A stretch of 64,000 bases of DNA from Pseudomonadota bacterium (GTDB lineage Bacteria; Desulfobacterota; Syntrophorhabdia; Syntrophorhabdales; Syntrophorhabdaceae). The notes beneath the pieces were generated by a model. It made no database searches, had not been told where the DNA came from, and saw only the letters and a program-made list of their open reading frames with translations. The translations under genes were made by a program, and so were the position numbers. Each line of letters begins with the position of its first letter. Position 1 is the stretch's first letter. Shown here piece by piece: positions 42,154-51,633 of the stretch. The DNA lies in the NCBI GenBank assembly GCA_026388315.1, contig JAPLKA010000110.1, forward strand, positions 1 through 64,000, given 5' to 3'.

Positions 42154-43265
42154 TCAGACAGCTGTTTTACTATTTCCCTTACTTCCTGCGCCCTGTCTGC
42201 ATTACACACAAGAATACCCTTTTTTGAAACGACGATTACAAGATCTGATACACCGATAGTACCTACTGGCAAATCTTCGCTGAATATCACACAATCTTTT
42301 GTGTCCACACGTATGACATTGCCTTTTACATAATCCCCGTTCTCGTCAAGCTCCAGAACCCTCAGAAGTGATGACCATGTTCCCACATCGTCCCAGATGA
42401 ATTGTGCCGGTAACATTAAAACGTTATCCGCCTTTTCCATAAGCCCGTAATCGATGGATTTTCTCTGAAGGCTTCTATAGATACCGGCAATTTTCTCTGA
42501 ATCCTTTGATGTCATGGTATTTTTAAGATTCATAAGCCCGCTGTATAACTCCGGCATATGTCTTTTTATACCCGCCATTACAGCCTTTGCCTGCCAGATA
42601 AAAATACCGCCATTCCAGTAATAATTTCCTTCATCAATATATTTTATTGCAGTTTTTCTGTCCGGTTTTTCAACATATCTGCTTACCCTGTAGCAGACAT
42701 CATCTCCAATGACATTGAATGCCTCGTATGCATTTATGTAGCCATAACCGGTCTCGGGTCTCACGGGTTTTATACCGATTGCAATGAGGTGATCACCTGT
42801 TTTTGCACATTCAACTGCCCTGGAAATCGTTTTAACGAAATTATCCACATCGGGGATATACTGGTCAGCAGGTAGAACCACCATAACAGACTCTTTATCC
42901 CGTTCTAAAACAGAGAGCGCAGAATAGCCGATGCAGGGTGCCGTATCTCTTCCTTCGGGTTCAACAATGAAATTTTCATCGGGTAGCATTTTAAGCTGTT
43001 CCCGGGCCACATCAAGGTGGTGTTGGCCGAGTACAACTAATACCCTCTCAAGGGGTACTACTCTGCTTGCCCGCTCAACAGTAAGCTGTATGAGGGTCTT
43101 ATCACCCATAATTTTCAGGAAGGGCTTTGGGACAGACTCTGTGCTTAAAGGCCAGAACCTTTCCCCTTTGCCGCCAGCCATGATTACGACATATACATGT
43201 TGTAATAGTTTTGAGTTTTGAGTTTTGAGTTTTGAGTTAGAAACTTTCACTTTCGGGTTTCTCAT
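42147..43265 (-). CDS. manC: mannose-1-phosphate guanylyltransferase
   Basis: A protein of 372 residues that makes GDP-mannose for surface polysaccharides. The nucleotidyltransferase signature MAGGKGERFWPLS is at about 29-41, with VEPEGRDTAPC, DQYIPD and KPDRKTAIKYI. The C-terminal cupin (isomerase) domain of bifunctional enzymes is absent. The first 22 residues are encoded by a CTCAAAA heptad tract; no alternative in-frame start lies between the tract and the active-site motif. The stop is also from a tract. Confidence 0.92.
   Translation of the reverse strand: MRNPKVKVSNSKLKTQNSKLLQHVYVVIMAGGKGERFWPLSTESVPKPFLKIMGDKTLIQLTVERASRVVPLERVLVVLGQHHLDVAREQLKMLPDENFIVEPEGRDTAPCIGYSALSVLERDKESVMVVLPADQYIPDVDNFVKTISRAVECAKTGDHLIAIGIKPVRPETGYGYINAYEAFNVIGDDVCYRVSRYVEKPDRKTAIKYIDEGNYYWNGGIFIWQAKAVMAGIKRHMPELYSGLMNLKNTMTSKDSEKIAGIYRSLQRKSIDYGLMEKADNVLMLPAQFIWDDVGTWSSLLRVLELDENGDYVKGNVIRVDTKDCVIFSEDLPVGTIGVSDLVIVVSKKGILVCNADRAQEVREIVKQLSEK
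43208..43245 (-). repeat. heptad tract CTCAAAA in the manC 5' coding region
   Basis: On the minus strand CTCAAAA is repeated about four times (period 7). Being 7 bp, its translation cycles through three frames (SKLKTQNSKL). Confidence 0.8.
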
Positions 43266-43307
43266 TTAGTTAATCACTGTTAATTACACATTCACATAAT
43301 TACTCAA

Positions 43308-44048
43308 TTACTCGATATACTTAATTATCTTCGGCAATACGTCCGATGCCGTTCCTTTGAAAAAGTAGTCAGAAATGGAGGAAGTAAAGGGTGTGTTCTC
43401 CGGATTTATTTCAACTATTGTTGCCCCGTTGGATTTCGATGTATAAGGTATCTCCGCCGCAGGGTACACTACTCCTGAAGTCCCGATTATGAACATTACT
43501 TTACATTTGTTTGCCGCATCGCTCGCCCTGATCATCTCAAGCATGGGGATTCCTTCGCCAAAAAACACTACATCCGGTTTTAAGGCACTGTTACACTTCT
43601 CGCACCTTGGATATGGCTGAATGCTTACTATTTCAGGTGAAAGAGGGGTTCTTTTTGAACAGCTCATGCAGATAAGCCACCTGTGATTGCCGTGGTATTC
43701 AATAACATTGCTGTTACCTGCAATATGATGCAGGCCATCGACATTTTGAGTTATAACGGCCTTTAAATACCCTTTCCTCTGTAATTCACTCAAGGCAAGA
43801 TGGGCCGGGCTCGGTGAAGAATCAAGGATAACCTGTGACATCTCGCGGAGCATTACCCAGACCTTTTCCGGATTATTATTGAACGCCCTGATGTGGGCAT
43901 ATTCCATGGGATCGTACTTTTCCCACAGACCCTGCCCGCCCCTGAAGGCCGGGATGCCGCTGTCTACAGATATGCCAGCGCCTGTAAATGCCACCACATA
44001 ACCCTTCTCTTTTATAAGGTCCGCTACTTTTTGGTAATCATCTATCAT
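43308..44048 (-). CDS. cobB: NAD-dependent protein deacylase (sirtuin)
   Basis: A protein of 246 residues. NAD-binding motif TGAGISVDSGIPAFRG at the N-terminus, the catalytic TQNVDGLHHIAG, and a zinc ribbon CMSC...CEKC. It should remove acyl groups from lysines using NAD; class III-like sirtuins of syntrophs probably handle acyl-CoA-derived modifications, which is inference. It lies between two short-period tracts. Confidence 0.93.
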   Translation of the reverse strand: MIDDYQKVADLIKEKGYVVAFTGAGISVDSGIPAFRGGQGLWEKYDPMEYAHIRAFNNNPEKVWVMLREMSQVILDSSPSPAHLALSELQRKGYLKAVITQNVDGLHHIAGNSNVIEYHGNHRWLICMSCSKRTPLSPEIVSIQPYPRCEKCNSALKPDVVFFGEGIPMLEMIRASDAANKCKVMFIIGTSGVVYPAAEIPYTSKSNGATIVEINPENTPFTSSISDYFFKGTASDVLPKIIKYIE

Positions 44049-44056
44049 TTTTTCCC

Positions 44057-44101
44057 TTTGAACCGTTTAAACTGTTTAAACCGTTCAAACCGCTTAAACT
44101 G
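44057..44101. repeat. nonamer tract CCGTTTAAA
   Basis: CCGTTTAAA CTGTTTAAA CCGTTCAAA CCGCTTAAA CTG, period 9. It is related in sequence to the nonamer tract at 61558-61595, 17 kb away. It ends at the stop codon of the P1 peptidase. Confidence 0.78.
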
Positions 44102-45079
44102 TCAGTTCGTTTTCCATCCCTTATTAATATCTTTGAAGGCAGGGATAATGCCGAAGCCGTCTGCCTTTTTGACAGCCCTCTTCACTGCTTCGCCAATAAC
44201 AAAATCACTTAAAACCCCTACTCTGTTGATGTCCGCTTCCACTTCGCCTGCCGAGACAGCAAAAATCAGGTCTCCATCAAAGGTGGTATGGACGGGGATG
44301 ATTGTTTTGATAAGGCCTCCCTGCGCCATCTGAGCAATTTTTGTTATGTCCCTTTTGTTAAATTTTGCATTTGTTGCAACCACGCCGAGTGTAGTGTTTA
44401 CCGGGCCGAATTGTTTTTTTGTATATCCTTTTTTCAGAGTCTCAACGGTGTGGGCAAATTCAAGACTTTGTTCTGAAACTCGTGCGCCGGCAATGATCTT
44501 GCCTGTAATGTTGTCGATTATATCACCAAACGCATTTACCACAACAAGGGCTCCCACAATCAACCCGTCAGGCAAAACAATGCTGCTTGTTCCTGTGCCG
44601 CCCTTCATTGACCTGGGGACTTCAAAGAGTTTACCCAGCGCTGCGCCTACGCCTACGCCGACGCTCCCTTCTTCCACGTGTTCGCCGGCATTAATGCAGG
44701 CTTCATATCCCATTGCCGGTGTTGGTCTTGCTTTAGGGTCGCCAAAAAAGAGGTCAAATATTACAGCAGTTGGAACGATGGGTATCTTTGCGACACCTAC
44801 ATCAAATCCAACCCCTTTTTCTTCAAGGTATCTCATTACTCCTGAAGCGGCATCAAGACCGAAGGAACTTCCACCGCTTAAGAGGATCGCGTGAACCTGT
44901 TCCACGATATGGCTTATATTCAGGGCGTCAACCTGTCGTGTACCGGAGGCGCTCCCCCTGACGTCTAAACCACAAACCCCGCCTTTTTCACAGAGGACAA
45001 CAGTACAACCGGTGTACCCTGTTAAGTCGGAAGCATGACCTACTTTTATCCCCGGGACGTCTGTAATCGCATTAAACAT
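44102..45079 (-). CDS. P1 family (DmpA-like) N-terminal nucleophile peptidase
   Basis: A protein of 325 residues. It starts ITDVPGIKVGHASD, has the LLSGGSSFGLDAA segment and GGTGTSSIVLPDG. The conserved NTTLGVVATNA motif puts a predicted self-cleavage and nucleophile at Asn228-Thr229, by analogy with NylC-type enzymes. Members are aminopeptidases or amide hydrolases; the substrate is unknown. The stop lies at the edge of a nonamer tract. Confidence 0.9.
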   Translation of the reverse strand: MFNAITDVPGIKVGHASDLTGYTGCTVVLCEKGGVCGLDVRGSASGTRQVDALNISHIVEQVHAILLSGGSSFGLDAASGVMRYLEEKGVGFDVGVAKIPIVPTAVIFDLFFGDPKARPTPAMGYEACINAGEHVEEGSVGVGVGAALGKLFEVPRSMKGGTGTSSIVLPDGLIVGALVVVNAFGDIIDNITGKIIAGARVSEQSLEFAHTVETLKKGYTKKQFGPVNTTLGVVATNAKFNKRDITKIAQMAQGGLIKTIIPVHTTFDGDLIFAVSAGEVEADINRVGVLSDFVIGEAVKRAVKKADGFGIIPAFKDINKGWKTN

Positions 45080-45110
45080 TTGAAAAACCTAACAGAAGGA
45101 AAATGTATTG

Positions 45111-45611
45111 TCAACCCTGTAAATGTTGATTTATCTTTAAAGAACCCTCATCGTTCTGCTTTTTCAGGTCCTCTTTCATCTTTACGAGCTTTTCTCTGAT
45201 TCCATCATGTTTAATGGAGAGTATTTCACATGCAAGGATTGCGGCATTCTTTGAGGCATTAATACCGACCGTTGCAACAGGTATACCTTTCGGCATTGAC
45301 ACGATAGAGAGAAGTGCATCGATGCCGTTGAGTGAGCCGCTACCGGTGGGTACCCCGATAACCGGCAATATTGTATGAGATGCAATCACGCCAGGGAGAT
45401 GCGCTGCCATCCCTGCCACAGCGATAATGACCTCAAACCCTTCTTCCTGCGCATTTTTTGCATACGTTATGGTTTTTTCGGGATTACGGTGAGCTGAAGA
45501 TATATCCAGTTTAAAGGATATACCCATTTCCTTCAGGAAAGTTGTTGCATCCTTTACTACGGGAAGATCGCTGTCACTCCCCACGAGAATAAGTATTTTT
45601 GCCTTTTCCAT
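45111..45611 (-). CDS. purE: N5-carboxyaminoimidazole ribonucleotide mutase
   Basis: A protein of 166 residues from the ATG at 45611, which has a GGGAG site; an ATG 15 bp upstream is weaker. PurE hallmarks: LVGSDSDLPV, SAHRNPEKT, AGMAAHLPGVIA and PVIGVPTGSGSLNGIDALLS. It rearranges N5-CAIR to CAIR in purine synthesis. No purK is adjacent. Confidence 0.95.
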   Translation of the reverse strand: MEKAKILILVGSDSDLPVVKDATTFLKEMGISFKLDISSAHRNPEKTITYAKNAQEEGFEVIIAVAGMAAHLPGVIASHTILPVIGVPTGSGSLNGIDALLSIVSMPKGIPVATVGINASKNAAILACEILSIKHDGIREKLVKMKEDLKKQNDEGSLKINQHLQG

Positions 45612-45733
45612 AAAATCTCCCTGCATGCAACATTCAGCTTTTATTTAATTTACATGAAAGTCTATTTTTTTGCTACAACAATAAATAAAGTATTTTTCAT
45701 AAAATACATATTTTGATATATAATTCTAAGGAA

Positions 45734-46444
45734 ATGAAAGAGGGCGATGCTAAACCGTGCAAAATCATTGATACATTTATCGAAAAAGCCCCTCTTTTCA
45801 ATGGATTGCCCGAGAAACAACTCGAAGAATTATCTCACATAGCAACAAATTCTCTTTTTAAACGTGGCGAAACAATCTTCTCTGAAGGGGATGAAGCTAA
45901 CGGTTTTTACGTTTTACGATCAGGCCGGGTTAAGATTTTTAAGCTTTCCTTTGAGGGGAAAGAGCAGACCCTTCATATCATTGTGCCGGGAGAGCCTTTT
46001 GGAGAAGTACCGGTCTTCGCAGGCGAGACTTTCCCTGCCCATGCCGAGGCGTTAGAGGAAAGCAGGACAATCTTCTTTTCAAAAAAGGCCTTTATGGAAT
46101 TGATTAAAAAAGATCCCTCCATTGCCCTGAATATGCTTGCCATCCTGTCACGGAGGCTGAAACAATTTACCAAGCTCGTTGAAAACCTATCCCTCAAAGA
46201 GGTGCCACAAAGGCTTGCATCGTATTTTCTTTTTGTAAGCAGCAGGGAAAATGAGGATTCCGTGGAATTAGACATGGCAAAGGGACAACTGGCAAGCATC
46301 CTTGGCACGATCCCTGAGACACTTTCACGTATTCTCAGCAAAATGGTGAATCAAGACCTTATCCGCGTTCAGGGACGCACGATAAAGCTCATTGATAAAA
46401 AGGGGCTCGAAGAGGTTGTAACCGGGGAAAAGACCCTGCTGTAA
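45734..46444 (+). CDS. Crp/Fnr family transcriptional regulator
   Basis: A protein of 236 residues from the ATG at 45734; a TTG 21 bp upstream is in frame. An N-terminal cyclic-nucleotide-type beta roll (about 15-130, GEPFGEVPVFAGETFPA) and a C-terminal winged helix with recognition region QLASILGTIPETLSRIL. It lacks the N-terminal cysteine cluster of Fnr, so it is not an Fnr-type oxygen sensor; the ligand is unknown. A TATAAT at 45719-45724 is very close to the start. It is divergent from purE. Confidence 0.88.
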   Translation: MKEGDAKPCKIIDTFIEKAPLFNGLPEKQLEELSHIATNSLFKRGETIFSEGDEANGFYVLRSGRVKIFKLSFEGKEQTLHIIVPGEPFGEVPVFAGETFPAHAEALEESRTIFFSKKAFMELIKKDPSIALNMLAILSRRLKQFTKLVENLSLKEVPQRLASYFLFVSSRENEDSVELDMAKGQLASILGTIPETLSRILSKMVNQDLIRVQGRTIKLIDKKGLEEVVTGEKTLL

Positions 46445-46495
46445 GGCGATGCACGTTTCATGGTGCACGATGGAGAAACGTTTCCGCAATCTGTT

Positions 46496-47506
46496 TCATT
46501 TTGGTTGTACCCGCTCCTCCTCGGTATACCGCCAGATTTCAACAACCGAGACAAAGAGGGCGAGCACAAGTGGACCCATGATGAAACCTATTAAGCCAAA
46601 AAGCTTTATTCCTCCGAGAATACTGAAGAAAATGGCGAGGATAGGCATTTTCATTTTACCCTTGATGATAAGCGGCCTCAAGATATTATCCACCATACTG
46701 ATGACAAATATGCCGATGAGAATCAGGATAACAGCCTTGATATAACTACCATTTAATAAGAGGTAACCCGTTGCCGGCCCCCATATTATAAATGTCCCGA
46801 GCATGGGGACAAAAGAAGTAATGAACATTGCAAGCCCCCATAAAACCGGAGAGGGGATGCCGAGGATAGAAAAGACGATGCCTCCGATGGCCCCTTGAAC
46901 AAGCGCAACGGTAACCCCACCATAAATGGTTGATATAACAATATCCTTTACCTGCTTAATGAGCTTATCACGCTCTCTTTTTCCAAAGGGCATGTAGCCG
47001 CTCAATCTGTCGAGAAATTTCGGACCATCTTCAAGGAAGAAAAAGATCGAAAAGAACATAAAAATAAAATTCAATGCGGCAGAGGCAACATTTCCCAGAC
47101 CGCTCTTGATAATCCCCATAGATTCATTGCCCAGTAGAGAGATGTTACGAGAAACAGTCTTTTGAAGCTCTGCGCTGCTCATATTGAAAAAAGGCGATAG
47201 CTTATCGAGGATATTGCTGATAACCGGATGTTCGAATAGTTTCTCAACAGTATCAAAATGCCCGTTTTTTAAATGTTCAATCAAAGAGTTTAACTCCTGG
47301 GTGAGCAAGTACGATAAATATGAAAATGGCCCGAATATAACAAGCATTATCAGGAAAAGTGTTGCAAGCGATGTTAGAGGTTGCCACTTGAGGTATTTAA
47401 GAAGAAAGGCATAAACCGGATAAAAAACTATTGAAAGCACAATAGCCCATGCAATCGAGGATATAAAAGGCATTAATATCTGATAGCTTAAATACCCCAG
47501 AAGCAA
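46496..47506 (-). CDS. AI-2E family transporter, copy 2
   Basis: A protein of 336 residues with about seven membrane segments. The PerM-like C-terminal pattern ILGGIKLFGLIGFIMGPL is clear. It differs in base composition from copy 1 (26481-27554), which is GC-richer. Substrate unknown. It is convergent with the Crp-family gene. Confidence 0.87.
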   Translation of the reverse strand: MLLGYLSYQILMPFISSIAWAIVLSIVFYPVYAFLLKYLKWQPLTSLATLFLIMLVIFGPFSYLSYLLTQELNSLIEHLKNGHFDTVEKLFEHPVISNILDKLSPFFNMSSAELQKTVSRNISLLGNESMGIIKSGLGNVASAALNFIFMFFSIFFFLEDGPKFLDRLSGYMPFGKRERDKLIKQVKDIVISTIYGGVTVALVQGAIGGIVFSILGIPSPVLWGLAMFITSFVPMLGTFIIWGPATGYLLLNGSYIKAVILILIGIFVISMVDNILRPLIIKGKMKMPILAIFFSILGGIKLFGLIGFIMGPLVLALFVSVVEIWRYTEEERVQPK

Positions 47507-47626
47507 AACAAGAAAAAAAAGCGCAATGGTATAAAATCTGTTTGTAACTATATAGATACCCTTTTATCCTGTTATAAAACTATTCTACAGCTAAGTATGT
47601 TGTATCTGCCGACAAGGCCTCGGGGT

Positions 47627-47926
47627 TTATCCCTTTTCTTTTTCGTATGCCTCTTTGCCTGCGTCGATTGCAGCAGATATGACAGTTTTTTCCTTTTCAA
47701 GCAGCTCTTTGCCTTTTTCCACTACGGTGGATGCCTTGCTTTTCACATCTTCAATGTAAACCTCTGCCTTTTGTTTAGCTTCATCGGCTAATTTTTTTAT
47801 CTGTTCCCTCGTTTCCTGCCCCAATTTAGGTGCCGTTAATAATGCTATCCCTGCACCAACCACTCCTCCAAGGAAAAATGCAAGAAGTACTGAACCGGTA
47901 CTGCAACCTTTTTCTTCCTGTCCCAT
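47627..47926 (-). CDS. YtxH domain-containing protein
   Basis: A protein of 99 residues. One membrane segment (GVVGAGIALLTAPKLGQETR, the classic YtxH signature) is followed by a charged coiled coil. YtxH proteins are general-stress-associated; the precise role is unknown. It is paired with the DUF948-like gene 23 bp upstream, a common combination. Confidence 0.85.
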   Translation of the reverse strand: MGQEEKGCSTGSVLLAFFLGGVVGAGIALLTAPKLGQETREQIKKLADEAKQKAEVYIEDVKSKASTVVEKGKELLEKEKTVISAAIDAGKEAYEKEKG

Positions 47927-47949
47927 ATTTGCCTCCTTTTTCTTTAATT

Positions 47950-48333
47950 TTATTTTTTTGAAAAAAGTCCTTTCAACAATACTGCCGAAGCAGCCCTTAT
48001 GCCGGCCCTCAAACAGGATGCGCGAAGGGTGCAGGTTGTTGTTATTTCGTTTATCGATTTACTCACCTGCTGTGCATTTTGACCGATTTCCTTTACGGAA
48101 CCCGATAGTGTCTTCACATCATCCGTAACAATACCAACGTTATCAGTGATCCGTCTCACGCTTATTAAGGTCTGCTGGAGTTCTTCAAACGTAGGTTTCA
48201 ATGTGTCGTCCGAGGTCTTGATAAACTGCCTTAAAGATTTTATCGTTTCTTTCAGCTCCATCAGGACATATATCAATGCACAAACCAAGGCAATGGTTGA
48301 AAGGGCAATGATACCGAGAAAAAAGTTACTCAT
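47950..48333 (-). CDS. DUF948-like membrane protein
   Basis: A protein of 127 residues: one N-terminal membrane helix (1-27), then a long helical region with heptads (VGIVTDDVKTLSGSVKEIGQ) and a small C-terminal hydrophobic part. The pattern and pairing with YtxH match DUF948 proteins. Function unknown. Confidence 0.7.
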   Translation of the reverse strand: MSNFFLGIIALSTIALVCALIYVLMELKETIKSLRQFIKTSDDTLKPTFEELQQTLISVRRITDNVGIVTDDVKTLSGSVKEIGQNAQQVSKSINEITTTCTLRASCLRAGIRAASAVLLKGLFSKK

Positions 48334-48424
48334 GATGGCTCCCCCGTTCGTTTAATCCTCACTGGCTGCGTTGTCATAATCCTTTATTATACCATTAACC
48401 GGATGCATTGTGGATAATTTTCTT

Positions 48425-48718
48425 TTATTCCCTCGCTTTGATGAAAAACCCGAAAACGGCAATAATTGCCATCCCGATACCGGAAATGGCATACAAATAC
48501 AACCCCCATGTCATATTACCAAAGATGTCCGTAAAGACCCCCCTGTTAAAAATAAAGCCCCAGTAGAAGACAAACAGATAAGAAATGATGAGTCCAAGCT
48601 TGTGTCTGCCCAAGAGCAGACATCCGGAATTAAGAAGCACAAGCAACACCACTTCCCACAACGGCACAGCAAACTCTTTGCCTGAAAAAAAACCTAAAAA
48701 AGAGACTGTCGATTCCAT
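48425..48718 (-). CDS. small membrane protein, three predicted helices
   Basis: A protein of 97 residues. Hydrophobic segments at about 18-38, 42-58 and 70-93. The start MESTVSFLGFFSGKEF has no signal peptide. No family recognised. It sits alone between the DUF948-like gene and the MFS carrier, both on the same strand. Confidence 0.55.
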   Translation of the reverse strand: MESTVSFLGFFSGKEFAVPLWEVVLLVLLNSGCLLLGRHKLGLIISYLFVFYWGFIFNRGVFTDIFGNMTWGLYLYAISGIGMAIIAVFGFFIKARE

Positions 48719-48804
48719 GGCACTGTCACCTCGTTAATAAATTTTCTCTTGATATCTTGATATATAGTATACATTACCTGTCAACTGACCTTTATTGAGA
48801 AAAG

Positions 48805-50022
48805 CTATGTCTTTTTCCTCAGAATCAGAGAGCCCAGTGCGCCTGCGAAGGAGACTATTGCAGACAGGATAAAAGCATTTGTGAAAGTGCCCGTCACATC
48901 CTTTATATATCCACCTATTGCCGGTCCCAACGCCTGGCCTATGCCGAAAAAGAGCGTGATAAAGCCGAGGCCTGCCGGTGCCAATCTGCCGCCTACCGCA
49001 TCACCAGAGGCTGCTGCCATAATTGTGGGTATTGAGAAAGCAGCAATGCCAAACACCACTGCAGAAATATAAAAACCTGTGTAATCCTTCCAGAAGGCAA
49101 AGATGATGTATGAGAGCGTGAGGGTGAGATATGCAATCATGGAGCCGTACCTCCTGCCGAGCACATCTGATATCCAGCCATAAATAACGCCGCAAAAGAT
49201 ACTGAAAACGCCGAGCACAGCAAATATCCTTCCTGCGGCAACAGGAGCTACGCCCATTTCTTTTGTAAGGTATGCGACAAAAAATGTGAGGTAAATGATA
49301 TAGGAAAACCCGTACATGAAATAAACACAGCCAAGCTTCCATATCTCCGGTTCTACCACTACATCCTTGAATGCAGAAAACAGGGTAACCTTTGGTCCGC
49401 CTTTTTGTTCCTCTTCTCCACCATAAATAGATAGACCTTTTTCTTTCGGGTTATTTCTTAAAAACGCATAACAGACGAATGCAAGAATAAATACAGTAAT
49501 TCCCAGCAAGAACCATGCATATCTCCATCCTTCCTTCCCGAAGGCCGATATGACAGGCGGGAGAACGATCCCTGAAAAAAAGAGTCCGGTTCCTATACCA
49601 CCAGAAACTATGCCCGTTGCAAGACCTCTTTTTTTCATAACAAACCAGGCAGCAGGGAGCGCCATAATGGGAACATAGCTCCCTCCGTTTCCTGTTCCTG
49701 TGATGAGTCTCATAAAAAATGCGTAAATGAAAGAATTTGAAAACCCTGTAAGAAAAAGACTTACACCTATTACAAGAAGAGATATGAAGACAACCCTCCT
49801 TATCCCGAAACGGGCTGCAAGAAACCCTCCGATGATGGCGAGGCAGAGATACCCTATAAAGTTACCCGTTGCAATAGAGCCTAACTGTGTATAACTCAGC
49901 GTCAAACCATCCTTCATAGACGGCAATATTACAGAATATGACATCCTCCCGAAGCCATGGGCAAGGATTGTAACAAGTGCCCCTGTAAATGCAATACCCC
50001 ATGCGTAATGTAACTTTTTCAT
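48805..50022 (-). CDS. MFS transporter
   Basis: A protein of 405 residues with 12 hydrophobic segments. The MFS loop 2-3 motif reads GGFLAARFGIRRV, and the mirrored motif in the second half is GWISDVLGRRYG. It resembles the oxalate/formate antiporter (OFA) and related monocarboxylate families, but the substrate is not determined. Its start is preceded by AGGAGGGG. Confidence 0.87.
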   Translation of the reverse strand: MKKLHYAWGIAFTGALVTILAHGFGRMSYSVILPSMKDGLTLSYTQLGSIATGNFIGYLCLAIIGGFLAARFGIRRVVFISLLVIGVSLFLTGFSNSFIYAFFMRLITGTGNGGSYVPIMALPAAWFVMKKRGLATGIVSGGIGTGLFFSGIVLPPVISAFGKEGWRYAWFLLGITVFILAFVCYAFLRNNPKEKGLSIYGGEEEQKGGPKVTLFSAFKDVVVEPEIWKLGCVYFMYGFSYIIYLTFFVAYLTKEMGVAPVAAGRIFAVLGVFSIFCGVIYGWISDVLGRRYGSMIAYLTLTLSYIIFAFWKDYTGFYISAVVFGIAAFSIPTIMAAASGDAVGGRLAPAGLGFITLFFGIGQALGPAIGGYIKDVTGTFTNAFILSAIVSFAGALGSLILRKKT

Positions 50023-50037
50023 ATACCCCTCCTTTTT

Positions 50038-50136
50038 TCAATAACCAATCATCAATCTTTCAAATTACACCTGTCTGCCTCGTCCAAGGCATAGGCAGAA
50101 AAGTCCGGATATTGTTATCCGGTTATTGGTTATTGC
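50038..50136. repeat. heptad tracts in inverted arrangement (CAATAACCAAT / ATTGGTTATTG)
   Basis: AATAACC AATCATC AATCTTT (from about 50039) faces GGTTATT GGTTATT (to about 50135). An 11-bp perfect inverted pair, CAATAACCAAT with ATTGGTTATTG, results. It lies between the MFS carrier and the Memo-family gene (divergent). Confidence 0.65.
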
Positions 50137-50274
50137 CGCTTCCTTTTTTCATGTTACTTTTGACATTATCTCATTGTTATATTTCATGTGCATATTGTCA
50201 ACAGTTTTAAGCATTCACAGAAAGTGTTTTTGTTCAGCTTTTACCTTGAACCCTTTTATGTTATAAACATTGTC

Positions 50275-51462
50275 ATGGATTACCCCAGGATACGGTATAT
50301 TGAGGCATTACCCATAAGACAGGAAGGCAGGGAAATGATATTGCTCAGGGACACTGAGGGGATCATGGAAAACTCTCTTGTTGTGTCGAAGGACGCTTTG
50401 TTTCTTCTTTCTTTAATGGACGGGACAAGGTCATTAAGAGATATTCAGGCAGAATACATGAGGACACTCGGAAACCTCATTTATATTGAACATATCCAGA
50501 ATTTTATGGAAACATTGGATGCACATTATCTTTTATTCAACGACAACTTCAAAAACCACCTCATGCAGTTAAGGGAAGAATATGGAAATGAACCCGTAAG
50601 AAAGGCATGCCTGGCGGGTAAGAGTTATGCATCAAATAAGATTGAATTTCTTGCGTTTCTCGATGAAATGTTCAAGAAAATAGGGGAGTCGTCAGTCAAT
50701 ATAACCGGCATCCTCGCCCCCCATATTGATTACGCAAGGGGAATGGAAGTGTATCAGGAAACTTACCGGTATTTAAAAAATACGGATAAGACCCTCATAA
50801 TCATACTGGGCACCTGTCACCACCACATGGAAAAAATATGGAGCATATCAGCTAAAGATTTTTCAACACCTCTCGATGTGATCCCCGGTTCAAGAGATTT
50901 GATCCGACGTATAAAAGAAAATACAATCCTGCGACAATACATTGATGAATGGCCCCACAGAAATGAGCACTCCATAGAATTACAGTTGCCTCTCCTGCAA
51001 TTTGTTATGCAGAAAGACATTGAGATTCTCCCTATCCTTACAGGTTCAATGCACGAATATATTGCCGGCGAAAAAGATTTACCGGATCAGGAAATAGAAG
51101 ATATTATCGGGAATTTTAAAGATATGCTTGCTCAGCATGGAAAACCTTATATTATCATATCAGGCGCTGATCTTGCACATATTGGCGCCCAGTTTGGCGA
51201 TACGTTTCCACTCAATTCATTCACACTCAGCGAATCGAAGTCAAAAGACGAAGAAATCCTTGAAGACATAAAAAACATTGATGCTGATACCTTTATCAAA
51301 ACGATACAAAATGAGAAGGACAGGAGAAGGATATGCGGCTTAACGCCCATTTATTTCCAGCTAAGACTGCTGAATGACTCCCTTTGCCGGATTGTAAGTT
51401 ATAAACAGTGGACTGATGGCCAATCATCAGTAAGCTTTGCAGGGGGGATTTTTTACAGATAG
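50275..51462 (+). CDS. Memo/AmmeMemoRadiSam system protein B
   Basis: A protein of 395 residues from the ATG at 50275 (MDYPRIRYIEAL). A frame-open extension upstream is not family-like. The N-terminal 100 residues resemble a PqqD-like domain (LLSLMDGTRSLRDIQAEYM). The Memo domain has ILAPHIDYARG, ILGTCHHHM and ISGADLAHIG. Memo proteins carry iron or copper and are related to ring-opening dioxygenases; in bacteria they travel with an AMMECR1 and a radical SAM protein, neither of which is here. Confidence 0.88.
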   Translation: MDYPRIRYIEALPIRQEGREMILLRDTEGIMENSLVVSKDALFLLSLMDGTRSLRDIQAEYMRTLGNLIYIEHIQNFMETLDAHYLLFNDNFKNHLMQLREEYGNEPVRKACLAGKSYASNKIEFLAFLDEMFKKIGESSVNITGILAPHIDYARGMEVYQETYRYLKNTDKTLIIILGTCHHHMEKIWSISAKDFSTPLDVIPGSRDLIRRIKENTILRQYIDEWPHRNEHSIELQLPLLQFVMQKDIEILPILTGSMHEYIAGEKDLPDQEIEDIIGNFKDMLAQHGKPYIIISGADLAHIGAQFGDTFPLNSFTLSESKSKDEEILEDIKNIDADTFIKTIQNEKDRRRICGLTPIYFQLRLLNDSLCRIVSYKQWTDGQSSVSFAGGIFYR

Positions 51463-51545
51463 TAATTTATCCGGATGCTTCCTTGAACCAACATCAAGCA
51501 TTCAGGATTGTGACCGGGCGATTACAATTTTTTTAAAAATTATGC

Positions 51546-51574
51546 TTGACAAAGCTTTATCTTTTGCCTAAATA
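51546..51574 (+). promoter_or_regulatory. likely promoter of the NuoEFG-Nfn cluster
   Basis: TTGACA (51546-51551), a 17-bp spacer and TAAATA (51569-51574). The -10 box is poor. It gives a leader of about 140 nt before 51720. Confidence 0.45.
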
Positions 51575-51633
51575 TTGTATACAAGGGGATTATGAAAGAA
51601 GCGAGGAGAATTATTTTTTTTGTGTAATCTATC

